Source of the DNA: Acidobacteriota bacterium
Lineage (GTDB): Bacteria; Acidobacteriota; Blastocatellia; RBC074
Length of the DNA stretch: 6,369 nucleotides
Assembly (NCBI GenBank): GCA_013140935.1
Contig: JABFSD010000603.1
Coordinates: 1 to 6,369 of the forward strand
Direction: 5' to 3'
Positions 1 to 5,646 of the stretch are shown one piece after another. The notes under the pieces are model-generated. The model saw only the letters and a list, made by a program, of their open reading frames with translations. It searched no databases and was not told where the DNA came from. Both the position numbers and the translations under genes were made by a program. Position 1 is the first letter of the stretch. Every line of letters begins with the position of its first letter.

Positions 1-23
1 CGTTTTGTCGTTGTTTGTCTCAT
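1..23 (-). CDS. Start of a further minus-strand gene (partial, unknown product)
   Basis: Only the first eight codons are inside the window, beginning MRQTTTK. The ATG at 23-21 is preceded by AGGAG at 30-34 with a 6-base spacer, a near-ideal ribosome binding site. It lies 31 bp downstream of the stop codon of the secreted repeat protein and on the same strand, so it is probably the next gene of the same operon. The basic, threonine-rich beginning could be the start of a signal peptide, but eight residues cannot establish this. No function can be assigned. Confidence 0.6.
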
Positions 24-29
24 ATTTTT

Positions 30-34
30 CTCCT
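30..34 (-). promoter_or_regulatory. Shine-Dalgarno sequence for the partial gene at the left edge
   Basis: On the minus strand the sequence reads ACAGGAGAAAAATATG. AGGAG sits 6 bases before the ATG at 23. This is the main evidence that a real gene starts here. Confidence 0.65.
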
Positions 35-54
35 GTTCGATTTCAAGTGGATGT

Positions 55-1989
55 CTATTGCAAGGTGACCAGCACGAGTACCAGCCCTTTGCCTTGTTTC
101 AAGCCGGTCATCGCCTTGCCGATAATAGCGCCTTGCGCGCGCGACGCGTGCGCCGCTTTCATCGCGTGTCCGGGCGTAGCGGAAGACGTGAGCAGGTCGC
201 CCGGGTTGACGGCTCCGCGCGCGGCATCCACCCAAACATAAACGCGCCCGCTCAACGCCACCGGATGTTGTCCGTCGGCGAGTGTACCTGTTTGCCCCAT
301 CATCATGCCGGGCTTGACGCCGCCCGCGCCGCTGATGATGCCCGCCACGCGCCGGTCATAAGCCTGATGGCTCAACGCCAGCTTGCCGGGGTTCGCAGCA
401 TCAATAGAAACGACCATGCCTGCTGCGATTGACGACGTCGAAGCCGTCGCTGATGTGTTGACATCGAAATGCTCGGCGAAATCGGCTCCGCCCGTGATGC
501 GCAGCGCATCCACATAAACCAGACCAGTCGGGTCAATCGCCAAACGTCCGCGTTTCGCTTCCCAGTCATAAATGCCGAACCAACCGGGCCTGCCATAAAT
601 GCCGCTTTCCACCGACCAGGTGCCGCGCTGCCCATTCAACAAACTGTTGAGTTTGAGATAAGCGCGGTCGTTCGCACTCGTGATCTGGACTTCATGCGGG
701 CCGGCGAGGCCTTTGAATTCGGCAAAGCCGTTGTATGGTTTGAGGGTGAACGCCGAGCAGCATTCGCCGAACCCGTGCGGCTTGAAGACCATATTGCCGC
801 CGACGTTTTGAATGTAGGCACGTTTGCCTGCCGTCGTACTCAAGGTGATGACCGGACCGTATCCGTGAAGGTGTAATTCGCCAAACGGACTGGCCGTGCC
901 GATGCCGACGTGCCCGTTCGTGTCTACGGTTAAACCTCTGACTCCACCTGCCCACAACGAAGTTTTGGTGCCCGGTGCGGCGTAAACCAACATTTCCCCT
1001 GGCGCTATTGATGTGGCTGATCCGGGCGCGCCCACATATCCTTTGCCTGTCGTACCGTGATAAAAGTCCCAGCCTGCGGCGAAACTTGCCGCACTCGTTG
1101 ATTGAGCGCGTAGCGGTAGAATTTCAGACGAGGATACGTGTAATTTCACAAGCGGGTTGGCGACTCCGATGCCGATGTTGCCGTTCACTTCGGTCAGGCT
1201 GGAATTGCCCGCGCCCGTCGCCGCGATAGTGAGTTTGTTGCCGTCGGGCGTAATCGTGATGTTCGGCCCGGCTTCGAGCGTGATTTGATCGGTCAGGCCG
1301 TTCACGCTTTTGACGGCCTGACCGTCGCCCAGTTGTGCGTTGATCGTTACGGTGTCGCCTTCTGACGTGACCGAAACGTTTTGTCCGCCGGTGAGTTTTA
1401 GGTGGTCGGTCAGCCCGTTGAGGCTGCGCACCGCTTCTCCGTCAACGATTTCTTCGGCGGCATTGGCTGTCTTGTCTTTCTTGTTCTTGCCGGGCGTACG
1501 CGTTCCGGCGACGGTGGTGTCTTCTTGTTTGGCTACGGTGAGTTCCGCACCGACGCCGTTGTCATTGCGGCTGGTAACCCACAGCCGGTCGCTGCCGTCG
1601 CGGTCTTGCGCGCGGTCTACGATAAAGTGGCCGCGCTGTACGCGAGGCTCTTTATCCTGCGCCGTTTTGACCGTCAGCCGGTAAGCGTAAAGCCCGCTCT
1701 TGAGCGGCGCATTGTTCGCGTCATGCAGCGGCCAGAAAATTTCGAGTACGCTGACTCCGCCGCTGTCGAACACCGTTTCACCCGCCGGATTGGTGACTTG
1801 CAGGTGCATTTGTTCCATCGCCGGCGGCGCGGCGAACCGCACGTGTTGCGGCTGAATGATAATCAGCACCTCTTGCGCGCCGGTGTTGATTGCGGCGGTC
1901 TGGCGCTGTGCGTCCTGTGCGGGAGCGGTTACGGAAATCGTGAGTAATGCCGCGCATAAAATTGTGATCCATCGTTTCGTCTTCAGCAT
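55..1989 (-). CDS. Secreted repeat protein with tail-fibre-like GIG motifs and a conserved C-terminal domain
   Basis: This 644-residue protein is probably exported. A basic start (MLKTKRW), a hydrophobic stretch at 8-20 and an APA-Q site near 24/25 look like a Sec signal peptide. Residues about 40-125 resemble a small Ig-like fold, with a FlgD-like 'LKSGLYAYRLTV' ending. A charged Lys-rich linker lies near 155-180. Two 39-residue tandem repeats follow (183-221, 222-260), each with an NGLTD core. Two 'NG(N/H)(I/V)GIG' motifs at about 269-279 and 358-368 resemble those of phage tail fibres and other beta-structured fibre proteins. The C-terminal part (about 501-644) starts GADFAEHFDV and contains 'SGRVYVWVD' and 'PGDLLTSS..PGHAMK', a module I associate with the ends of such proteins; it resembles regions preceding or replacing S74/G2-type chaperone or peptidase domains, but no catalytic site is evident. 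The only cysteines in the mature part are an adjacent pair, C410-C411. The ATG at 1989 is fixed by GAGGAGG seven bases upstream. A surface fibre or adhesin-like role is inferred. Confidence 0.8.
   Translation of the reverse strand: MLKTKRWITILCAALLTISVTAPAQDAQRQTAAINTGAQEVLIIIQPQHVRFAAPPAMEQMHLQVTNPAGETVFDSGGVSVLEIFWPLHDANNAPLKSGLYAYRLTVKTAQDKEPRVQRGHFIVDRAQDRDGSDRLWVTSRNDNGVGAELTVAKQEDTTVAGTRTPGKNKKDKTANAAEEIVDGEAVRSLNGLTDHLKLTGGQNVSVTSEGDTVTINAQLGDGQAVKSVNGLTDQITLEAGPNITITPDGNKLTIAATGAGNSSLTEVNGNIGIGVANPLVKLHVSSSEILPLRAQSTSAASFAAGWDFYHGTTGKGYVGAPGSATSIAPGEMLVYAAPGTKTSLWAGGVRGLTVDTNGHVGIGTASPFGELHLHGYGPVITLSTTAGKRAYIQNVGGNMVFKPHGFGECCSAFTLKPYNGFAEFKGLAGPHEVQITSANDRAYLKLNSLLNGQRGTWSVESGIYGRPGWFGIYDWEAKRGRLAIDPTGLVYVDALRITGGADFAEHFDVNTSATASTSSIAAGMVVSIDAANPGKLALSHQAYDRRVAGIISGAGGVKPGMMMGQTGTLADGQHPVALSGRVYVWVDAARGAVNPGDLLTSSATPGHAMKAAHASRAQGAIIGKAMTGLKQGKGLVLVLVTLQ
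1210..1326 (-). repeat. Second copy of a 39-residue tandem repeat in the secreted protein
   Basis: Residues 222-260, beginning DGQAVKSVNGLTD. Aligned by eye without gaps it matches the first copy at 18 of 39 positions, including DG-AV-S-NGLTD, a central GxN, and TI near the end. The DNA copies have diverged at synonymous positions, so the duplication is old or protein-level selection holds it. Confidence 0.75.
1290..1324. repeat. Perfect 12-bp inverted repeat inside the secreted-protein gene
   Basis: CGGTCAGGCCGT at 1290-1301 is the exact reverse complement of ACGGCCTGACCG at 1313-1324, with an 11-base spacer. In the minus-strand mRNA it would form a GC-rich 12-bp hairpin over the codons for DGQAVKSVNGLT at the start of the second repeat. 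No T-run follows, so it does not look like an intrinsic terminator. The matching part of the first repeat lacks it. Confidence 0.6.
1327..1443 (-). repeat. First copy of the 39-residue tandem repeat in the secreted protein
   Basis: Residues 183-221, beginning DGEAVRSLNGLTD and directly abutting the second copy. The alternating polar/hydrophobic pattern (VSVTSEGDTVTINA) suggests short beta strands, as in repetitive fibre shafts. The fold is inferred from the pattern only. Confidence 0.75.
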
Positions 1990-2138
1990 AAGTTTGCCTC
2001 CTCAAAAAATCTCCTGTCGGTTTCAGCCGCTGGCGCGAGCACGAGCGCTTCGCGTCAGTTGGGCCTCTCAACCGGTACTGGCAAGGTCGGCAAAAACATG
2101 CCGCAGAAAAAATTCGAGGTGGTGAAAATAGTGAAAAC
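1990..2138 (-). other. 149-bp intergenic region between the anti-sigma-like gene and the secreted-protein gene
   Basis: This is the longest gap inside the left cluster, so the secreted-protein gene could have its own promoter here. On the minus strand the start of the gap carries a repeated TTTTCAC (GTTTTCACTATTTTCACC, around 2120-2137) followed by an AT-rich patch. Nearer the downstream gene is an imperfect hairpin, CGCGA(A)GC with GCTCGCG, around 2033-2054. It has no directly following T-run, although TTTTTT occurs at 2004-2009. I cannot identify a convincing -35/-10 pair. Confidence 0.35.
1997..2003 (-). promoter_or_regulatory. Strong Shine-Dalgarno sequence for the secreted protein
   Basis: GAGGAGG on the minus strand, 7 bases before the ATG at 1989. 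It settles the start codon and predicts efficient translation. A further AGGAG lies just upstream at 2011-2015, but it is too far from the ATG to be the main site. Confidence 0.75.
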
Positions 2139-3005
2139 TTAGCGGCTGACGCGAAAGAAAAAACGATTGACCTCTTCGACGGCGCCGTCGCTGAGGCCTG
2201 AGAGGGTGAGCAAGTAATCATCCGCTGGCAATTTTTGCGCCGGCACAGTTACGACGAGTTGATGAGGGCGCGGCTTGAGACGGTTGCGCGACCAAACCGC
2301 TTGGCCTTCGACCGTGCGCAGCCTGACTTTATATTGCGCGTAATCGCCGGCTTCGAGCGGTATGCGCAATTCGATCTGGCTGACGCCGTGCGGCAGAGCC
2401 AGCAATTGCGGTTTGGCGTTTCCGCGCAATAGACCGGCGCTCAAAGTGAAAGCGAACACCGACGGCGCTTGAGCAGGCTGTGTCGCGGAAGGCAAAGGCG
2501 AGGGCGCGATGGAAGGCGATGCTGCGGCGAGACGGTCTTCAGATTTGGATTGCAGCGGCGAAGGCGTGACTGCGGGTACGTGGGCATTCCACTGTTCTCT
2601 TTCGCGCCGCGCTTTGAGGCCGAAGAAAACAATCAATAACAGTGCGGCCAACGCCGCGCCCCAGACGAGTTGCGGTGTGCGGAACCATTCGAGGAAATCA
2701 GCCCACAGCGAATTCGTGCGCGCGGGTTCAATCGCCTGCGCATCGGCGGCTTTGAGTAAGTGGCGCGCTAACGCGACGCGCTCACGGTGCGGCGGATAGT
2801 CGAGATAGTACCGCTCGAATTGCGCGCGGTCGGCGCGGTTGAGCCGTTCACGCACGTAATCATCCACCAAGCGGGTTTCGGCCTCGCGCACTTCTTCTAA
2901 CCGCTCGGCGTCGGTGAAATATTGCGCCTCAAACGCTTCCTGCTTGGTTTCAGTCAATTGGCCCAGCAAGTAGCGGCGCGCCAGGTTTTCGTAATTCTCA
3001 GCCAT
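2139..3005 (-). CDS. Single-pass membrane anti-sigma-like protein
   Basis: A 288-residue protein with three parts. Residues 1-95 are a charged, helical cytoplasmic domain (YLLGQL near 12-17, then Glu/Arg-rich helices including VDDYVRERL). Residues about 113-130 form one transmembrane helix (LVWGAALAALLLIVFFGL) followed by a basic KARRER stop-transfer. Next come a Pro/Ser/Ala-rich linker (about 143-182) and a C-terminal beta-rich domain (about 185-288) ending FFFRVSR, which would lie outside the membrane. This is the layout of an anti-sigma factor and the gene follows the sigma gene by 82 bp, so that role is inferred. No zinc-binding His/Cys motif exists; the protein has no cysteine, so it is not a classical zinc-finger anti-sigma. 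The ATG at 3005 is preferred over a GTG at 3017 because GGTGAT, complementary to the 16S rRNA tail, ends seven bases before the ATG and overlaps the GTG. Confidence 0.75.
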   Translation of the reverse strand: MAENYENLARRYLLGQLTETKQEAFEAQYFTDAERLEEVREAETRLVDDYVRERLNRADRAQFERYYLDYPPHRERVALARHLLKAADAQAIEPARTNSLWADFLEWFRTPQLVWGAALAALLLIVFFGLKARREREQWNAHVPAVTPSPLQSKSEDRLAAASPSIAPSPLPSATQPAQAPSVFAFTLSAGLLRGNAKPQLLALPHGVSQIELRIPLEAGDYAQYKVRLRTVEGQAVWSRNRLKPRPHQLVVTVPAQKLPADDYLLTLSGLSDGAVEEVNRFFFRVSR

Positions 3006-3012
3006 TGTGTTT

Positions 3013-3018
3013 ATCACC
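3013..3018 (-). promoter_or_regulatory. Shine-Dalgarno sequence (GGTGAT) deciding the anti-sigma start
   Basis: GGTGAT pairs with the GATCACC part of the usual 16S rRNA 3' end and lies 7 bases before the ATG at 3005. It contains the alternative GTG at 3017, so that codon is unlikely to be the start. Confidence 0.5.
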
Positions 3019-3087
3019 GCCGTCGGTGAACGGGGAACGTCAGGCGCAAAGGGACGCCTCTATTCACGACTGGCGCGGACGTTCGTT

Positions 3088-3678
3088 TCATGTCGCATCT
3101 TTTTTCAAGCATTCGTTGACGCACGCCTCCAGCCGGTCACGAATGCGCTGGGCACGGCTGCGCAAGGCGTTGAGCGGCAAGCCGAGCCGTTCAGCCAGCG
3201 CCAGACGATTGTTGATCTTCTGCCGTCGTTCGTCCTGGTAATACTCCAAAATCAGTTGGCGGCTCTCGAAGGGAAGTTCGTACAAACATCCTTCAAAACA
3301 GCTTAACCGCGCTTCCGCCGTGAAGTCGGCTGTTTCGGGCGCGGCGAGCGAACCGGCTTCTTCCAATTCGACATGGCGCTGTGCGGGAAGTTTGAGGCTC
3401 TCGCGCCACACGAAGCGGGCGATGCCCAAACAATAGGTCGGCAAATCGCGCGGCGCTTCGCCCTCGGCCACGCGGCGTATCGCGCGATTCAAGGTTTCGT
3501 CCGCCAGGTCTTCGGGAAAAGGCGCGCGCCGCCAGTCGAAGAATTTCACCAGCGCTAGCCTGACTTGCTCATACTGCGCGCCCGCCCGTTCGGCGTCCGC
3601 ATCCAGACAGGCGAGAAACCCGGCGAGGGCCTCGCTGGTCAGCGTCCATCTGGGCTTGGGTGTCGATGCCCCGTCCAT
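3088..3678 (-). CDS. ECF-like sigma-70 family RNA polymerase sigma factor
   Basis: A 196-residue two-domain sigma factor. Residues about 35-95 match sigma region 2, with WRRAPFPEDLADETLNRAIR at 49-68 and the following GIARFVWRESL helix; this region binds core polymerase and the -10 element. A short acidic linker (about 103-122) leads to region 4 (about 130-190), where LPFESRQLILEYY and a helix-turn-helix (NRLALAERLGLPLNALRSRAQRIRDRL) would read the -35 element. The frame stays open for 46 codons upstream to an ATG at 3816, but that extension is unlike a sigma N-terminus, whereas the ATG at 3678 puts the conserved domain about 14 residues in. No clear Shine-Dalgarno precedes it. It is first in the left cluster and probably works with the membrane protein encoded next. 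The subgroup with this region 2 signature is common in Acidobacteriota, from memory of the family. Confidence 0.85.
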   Translation of the reverse strand: MDGASTPKPRWTLTSEALAGFLACLDADAERAGAQYEQVRLALVKFFDWRRAPFPEDLADETLNRAIRRVAEGEAPRDLPTYCLGIARFVWRESLKLPAQRHVELEEAGSLAAPETADFTAEARLSCFEGCLYELPFESRQLILEYYQDERRQKINNRLALAERLGLPLNALRSRAQRIRDRLEACVNECLKKDAT

Positions 3679-3837
3679 AAAAAGCAGCCACGTGATTGAA
3701 ACAAAGGGGGGAAGAATGAGAGGCGCACTTTGTCGGATACTTTGCTTCGTTTGTCCAGTCGCGCCCTTGCGCCGCTCGCGCAATCCGTTTAGTTTCCCGT
3801 CCCTGACCAGAGGCATTTTTCCGCACCAAGCTCGCTT
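3679..3837. promoter_or_regulatory. Divergent intergenic region between the two clusters
   Basis: These 159 bp separate the starts of the sigma gene (minus) and the hydroxylase gene (plus), so promoters for both clusters should lie here. Visible elements are a CACGTG palindrome at 3690-3695, a G6 run at 3706-3711, and a direct repeat ACTTTG at 3727-3732 and 3739-3744 spaced by 12 bases. No consensus -35/-10 pair can be assigned with confidence. A 48-codon frame (3716-3862, plus) begins after the G-run and overlaps the hydroxylase start; it is not supported as a gene. Confidence 0.45.
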
Positions 3838-4695
3838 ATGGATGACAAGATTCTCGAACTAAAAACCACGCTCGTGATTTATCTGGCGTTTGCCGTGAGC
3901 ATCGCTTTCGAGCTGTGGTATTGGCGACGGCGCGGCCACGGCGATAAATACGACCTGAAAGATTCGCTGGCGAATTACGCGCTGCTGGCGATGCAGGTCT
4001 TGCTCGGCGAACTCGGCAAAATCTTTTTCATTGTCACTTGCCTTGATTGGGTACGCGCGCACGGCGTCAACGTGCTGGGCGAAAACTGGTATTCCGCCCT
4101 CCTCGCCTTTCTCGGCGTAGACCTCGCCTATTACTGGTTTCACCGCATGAGCCATCGCAGCCGCTGGCTGTGGGCGATTCACGTCTCGCACCATTCGTCT
4201 GAACTGATGAATTTCTCTACCGCTTTGCGCCAACCGCCGCTCGAACACCTGCTTGATTGGGTCTGGTTCATCGGCCTCGCGTGGCTGGGCCTTCCGGCGA
4301 AAACGATTCTGTTGATGTATGGCCTCAATCTCACTTATCAGTTTTTCATTCACACCGAGTTGATTTACAAGCTGCCGCGCTGGATTGAATACGTTTTGAA
4401 TACGCCCTCGCATCATCGCGTACATCACGGACGCAATGCTGAGTACCTTGATATGAATTACGGCGGCGTCTTTATCGTATGGGATCGCTTATTCGGTTCG
4501 TTTATCGAAGAGCGCGCGCCGGTCGAATACGGCATCTTGAAACCGATTCATTCGACCAATCCGTTTTACGTAGGCTTTCATCTGTGGGCTGACTTATGGC
4601 GCGATGTGAATAGACCTTCTTCACTCATTACCAAACTCAAGCTCTTTTTCGCGCCGCCGGGATGGGCCGAAGAATATCGCCTCAAAGAACAGTGA
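3838..4695 (+). CDS. Membrane di-iron hydroxylase, sterol desaturase / alkylglycerol monooxygenase-like
   Basis: A 285-residue integral membrane protein of the fatty acid hydroxylase superfamily, whose members use a histidine-bound di-iron centre and O2 to oxidise lipids. The histidine boxes are all present: H102-RMS-H106 (HxxxH), H115-VS-H118-H119 (HxxHH), H172, and H192-H193-RV-H196-H197 (HHxxHH). Hydrophobic segments lie at about 11-29, 44-68, 83-100 and 138-162. The text around the boxes (DLAYYWFHRMSH, HVSHHSSELMN, and the EYLDMNYGG / VWDRLFGSF stretch at 202-222) is closest, from memory, to the alkylglycerol monooxygenase-like subgroup rather than to true C4-sterol oxidases. The substrate is unknown; ether lipids, fatty acids or other membrane lipids are possible. 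The length is normal for the family and the protein looks intact. The ATG at 3838 lacks a Shine-Dalgarno sequence. It is the first gene of the plus-strand cluster, 5 bp ahead of the nuclease gene. Confidence 0.88.
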   Translation: MDDKILELKTTLVIYLAFAVSIAFELWYWRRRGHGDKYDLKDSLANYALLAMQVLLGELGKIFFIVTCLDWVRAHGVNVLGENWYSALLAFLGVDLAYYWFHRMSHRSRWLWAIHVSHHSSELMNFSTALRQPPLEHLLDWVWFIGLAWLGLPAKTILLMYGLNLTYQFFIHTELIYKLPRWIEYVLNTPSHHRVHHGRNAEYLDMNYGGVFIVWDRLFGSFIEERAPVEYGILKPIHSTNPFYVGFHLWADLWRDVNRPSSLITKLKLFFAPPGWAEEYRLKEQ

Positions 4696-4700
4696 CGCTT

Positions 4701-5633
4701 ATGGATCACGACCGACTTTTCAAAGAATTGTTGCGGGTCTGTTTCGCCGATTTCATCAAGCTGTTTTTGCCTGATGTTTACGCTTACCTCGATGTCTCAT
4801 CGCTTGAATTCATCGAACAAGAAAGCACCAGCGACACTGACGCACAGGCCAAACGTAGCGTAGACATGCTGGTCAAGGCGCGTTTCAAAGGACGGCTGAC
4901 CTGCTTTCTGATTCACATCGAAGTGCAGTCCGCCCGAAGAGGCTGGTCGAGCCGTCGTATGTTCGAGTACTTCGCCGCGCAAACGCAAAAACACGAATTG
5001 CCGTTATATCCGATTGCGCTGCTCACGTGGGAACGTCCACGTAAAATGGACGCAGGGAAGTACACCGTTGATTTCCCCAATCGGCGCGTGCTTGAATTCA
5101 CTTACGACGTAATTCAACTCAATCGTTATGACTTGCGCGCTTATTTGAATTCCGACAACCCGGCGGCGATGGCGCTGATGGCGAAAATGGACGTTGCTCC
5201 GGCAGACCGCCCTAAAGTGCGCGCGACTTGTATGCGGTTGTTAATACGGCATCCGATGTCAGCGAAACGGCTGCAACCCATCATGCGTTTCATTGATGCT
5301 TATTTGCCGCTGCAAACTCGGGCGGAACAAGCAGCGTTCGAACGCGAACTCACACCGAAAGAAAGGAAAACCATGAAAGAATACCTAACTCCTACTGAAA
5401 GAATCGGGTTTGATAAAGGCAGGATCGAAGGACTCAAGCTAGGCAAAGTCGAAGGCAAGCTCGAATTAGCCCTAAAGATATTGAGCAAAAAACTAGGCGC
5501 ATTGAGTGCTGACGTGAAAAAGAAATTGCAAAAGCTAACCAGCGAGCAACTCGATGAATTGGCATTGTCCGTTTCCGACTTTCAAAGCAAGACTGAATTG
5601 CAGCAATGGCTTAAACAGCAGAGCAGCCACTGA
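4701..5633 (+). CDS. PD-(D/E)XK nuclease, Rpn/transposase-like family, with C-terminal DUF4351
   Basis: A 310-residue protein in two parts. Residues 1-150 carry a PD-(D/E)XK nuclease fold: an N-terminal MDHDRLFKELL helix, typical of the Rpn/'PDDEXK transposase-like' group, then D55 in RSVDML and E74-V-Q76 in LIHIEVQ. These give a D-x18-ExQ active site in which Gln replaces the usual Lys, as is common in this group. Residues about 239-258 are a Gly/Lys/Glu-rich linker (KGRIEGLKLGKVEGK), and about 260-308 match DUF4351 (LSKKLGALS..., SEQLDELALSVSDF, LQQWLKQ). Known relatives cut DNA and promote RecA-independent recombination (Rpn proteins of E. coli); the role here is inferred. The ATG at 4701 begins right where the family begins; the in-frame ATG at 4662 would overlap the hydroxylase gene and add 13 unrelated residues. 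The gene looks intact, with no insertion-sequence ends around it. Confidence 0.83.
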   Translation: MDHDRLFKELLRVCFADFIKLFLPDVYAYLDVSSLEFIEQESTSDTDAQAKRSVDMLVKARFKGRLTCFLIHIEVQSARRGWSSRRMFEYFAAQTQKHELPLYPIALLTWERPRKMDAGKYTVDFPNRRVLEFTYDVIQLNRYDLRAYLNSDNPAAMALMAKMDVAPADRPKVRATCMRLLIRHPMSAKRLQPIMRFIDAYLPLQTRAEQAAFERELTPKERKTMKEYLTPTERIGFDKGRIEGLKLGKVEGKLELALKILSKKLGALSADVKKKLQKLTSEQLDELALSVSDFQSKTELQQWLKQQSSH

Positions 5634-5646
5634 TAACGACAATTTT

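Noticed and set aside
1210..1443. CRISPR-like or simple DNA repeat array
   Set aside because: There are only two abutting copies, diverged at DNA level and in phase with the reading frame, so it is a protein repeat.
1402..1947. A 181-codon plus-strand open frame opposite the secreted-protein gene
   Set aside because: It lies antisense to a gene with a signal peptide, internal repeats and a strong ribosome site. Its translation is rich in Arg/Cys/His with no domain pattern, as expected of a shadow frame in GC-rich DNA.
3042..3059. Hairpin AGGCG/CGCCT between the sigma and anti-sigma genes, considered as a terminator
   Set aside because: The stem is only 5 bp with an 8-base loop and no T-run follows on the minus strand; the genes are probably co-transcribed.
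3679..3816. N-terminal extension of the sigma factor to the ATG at 3816
   Set aside because: The extra 46 residues are unlike sigma N-termini and fill the promoter region of the divergent clusters; the ATG at 3678 fits the family length.
3716..3862. A 48-codon frame after a GGGGGGAAG stretch, overlapping the hydroxylase start, considered as a leader peptide
   Set aside because: The G-run is a poor Shine-Dalgarno match, the peptide is Cys/Arg-rich without pattern, and nothing supports its translation beyond position. It stays only a possibility.
3859..4428. A 189-codon minus-strand open frame opposite the hydroxylase gene
   Set aside because: The plus strand has all histidine boxes of a known family; the minus frame shows no recognisable motif.
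4662..4700. Earlier ATG for the nuclease at 4662
   Set aside because: It would overlap the end of the hydroxylase gene and add 13 residues before the usual family start MDHDRLFKELL.
4701..5633. Insertion sequence, suggested by the 'transposase-like' family name of the nuclease
   Set aside because: No terminal inverted repeats or target-site duplication could be found at the gene's edges, and the family is often not part of an insertion sequence.
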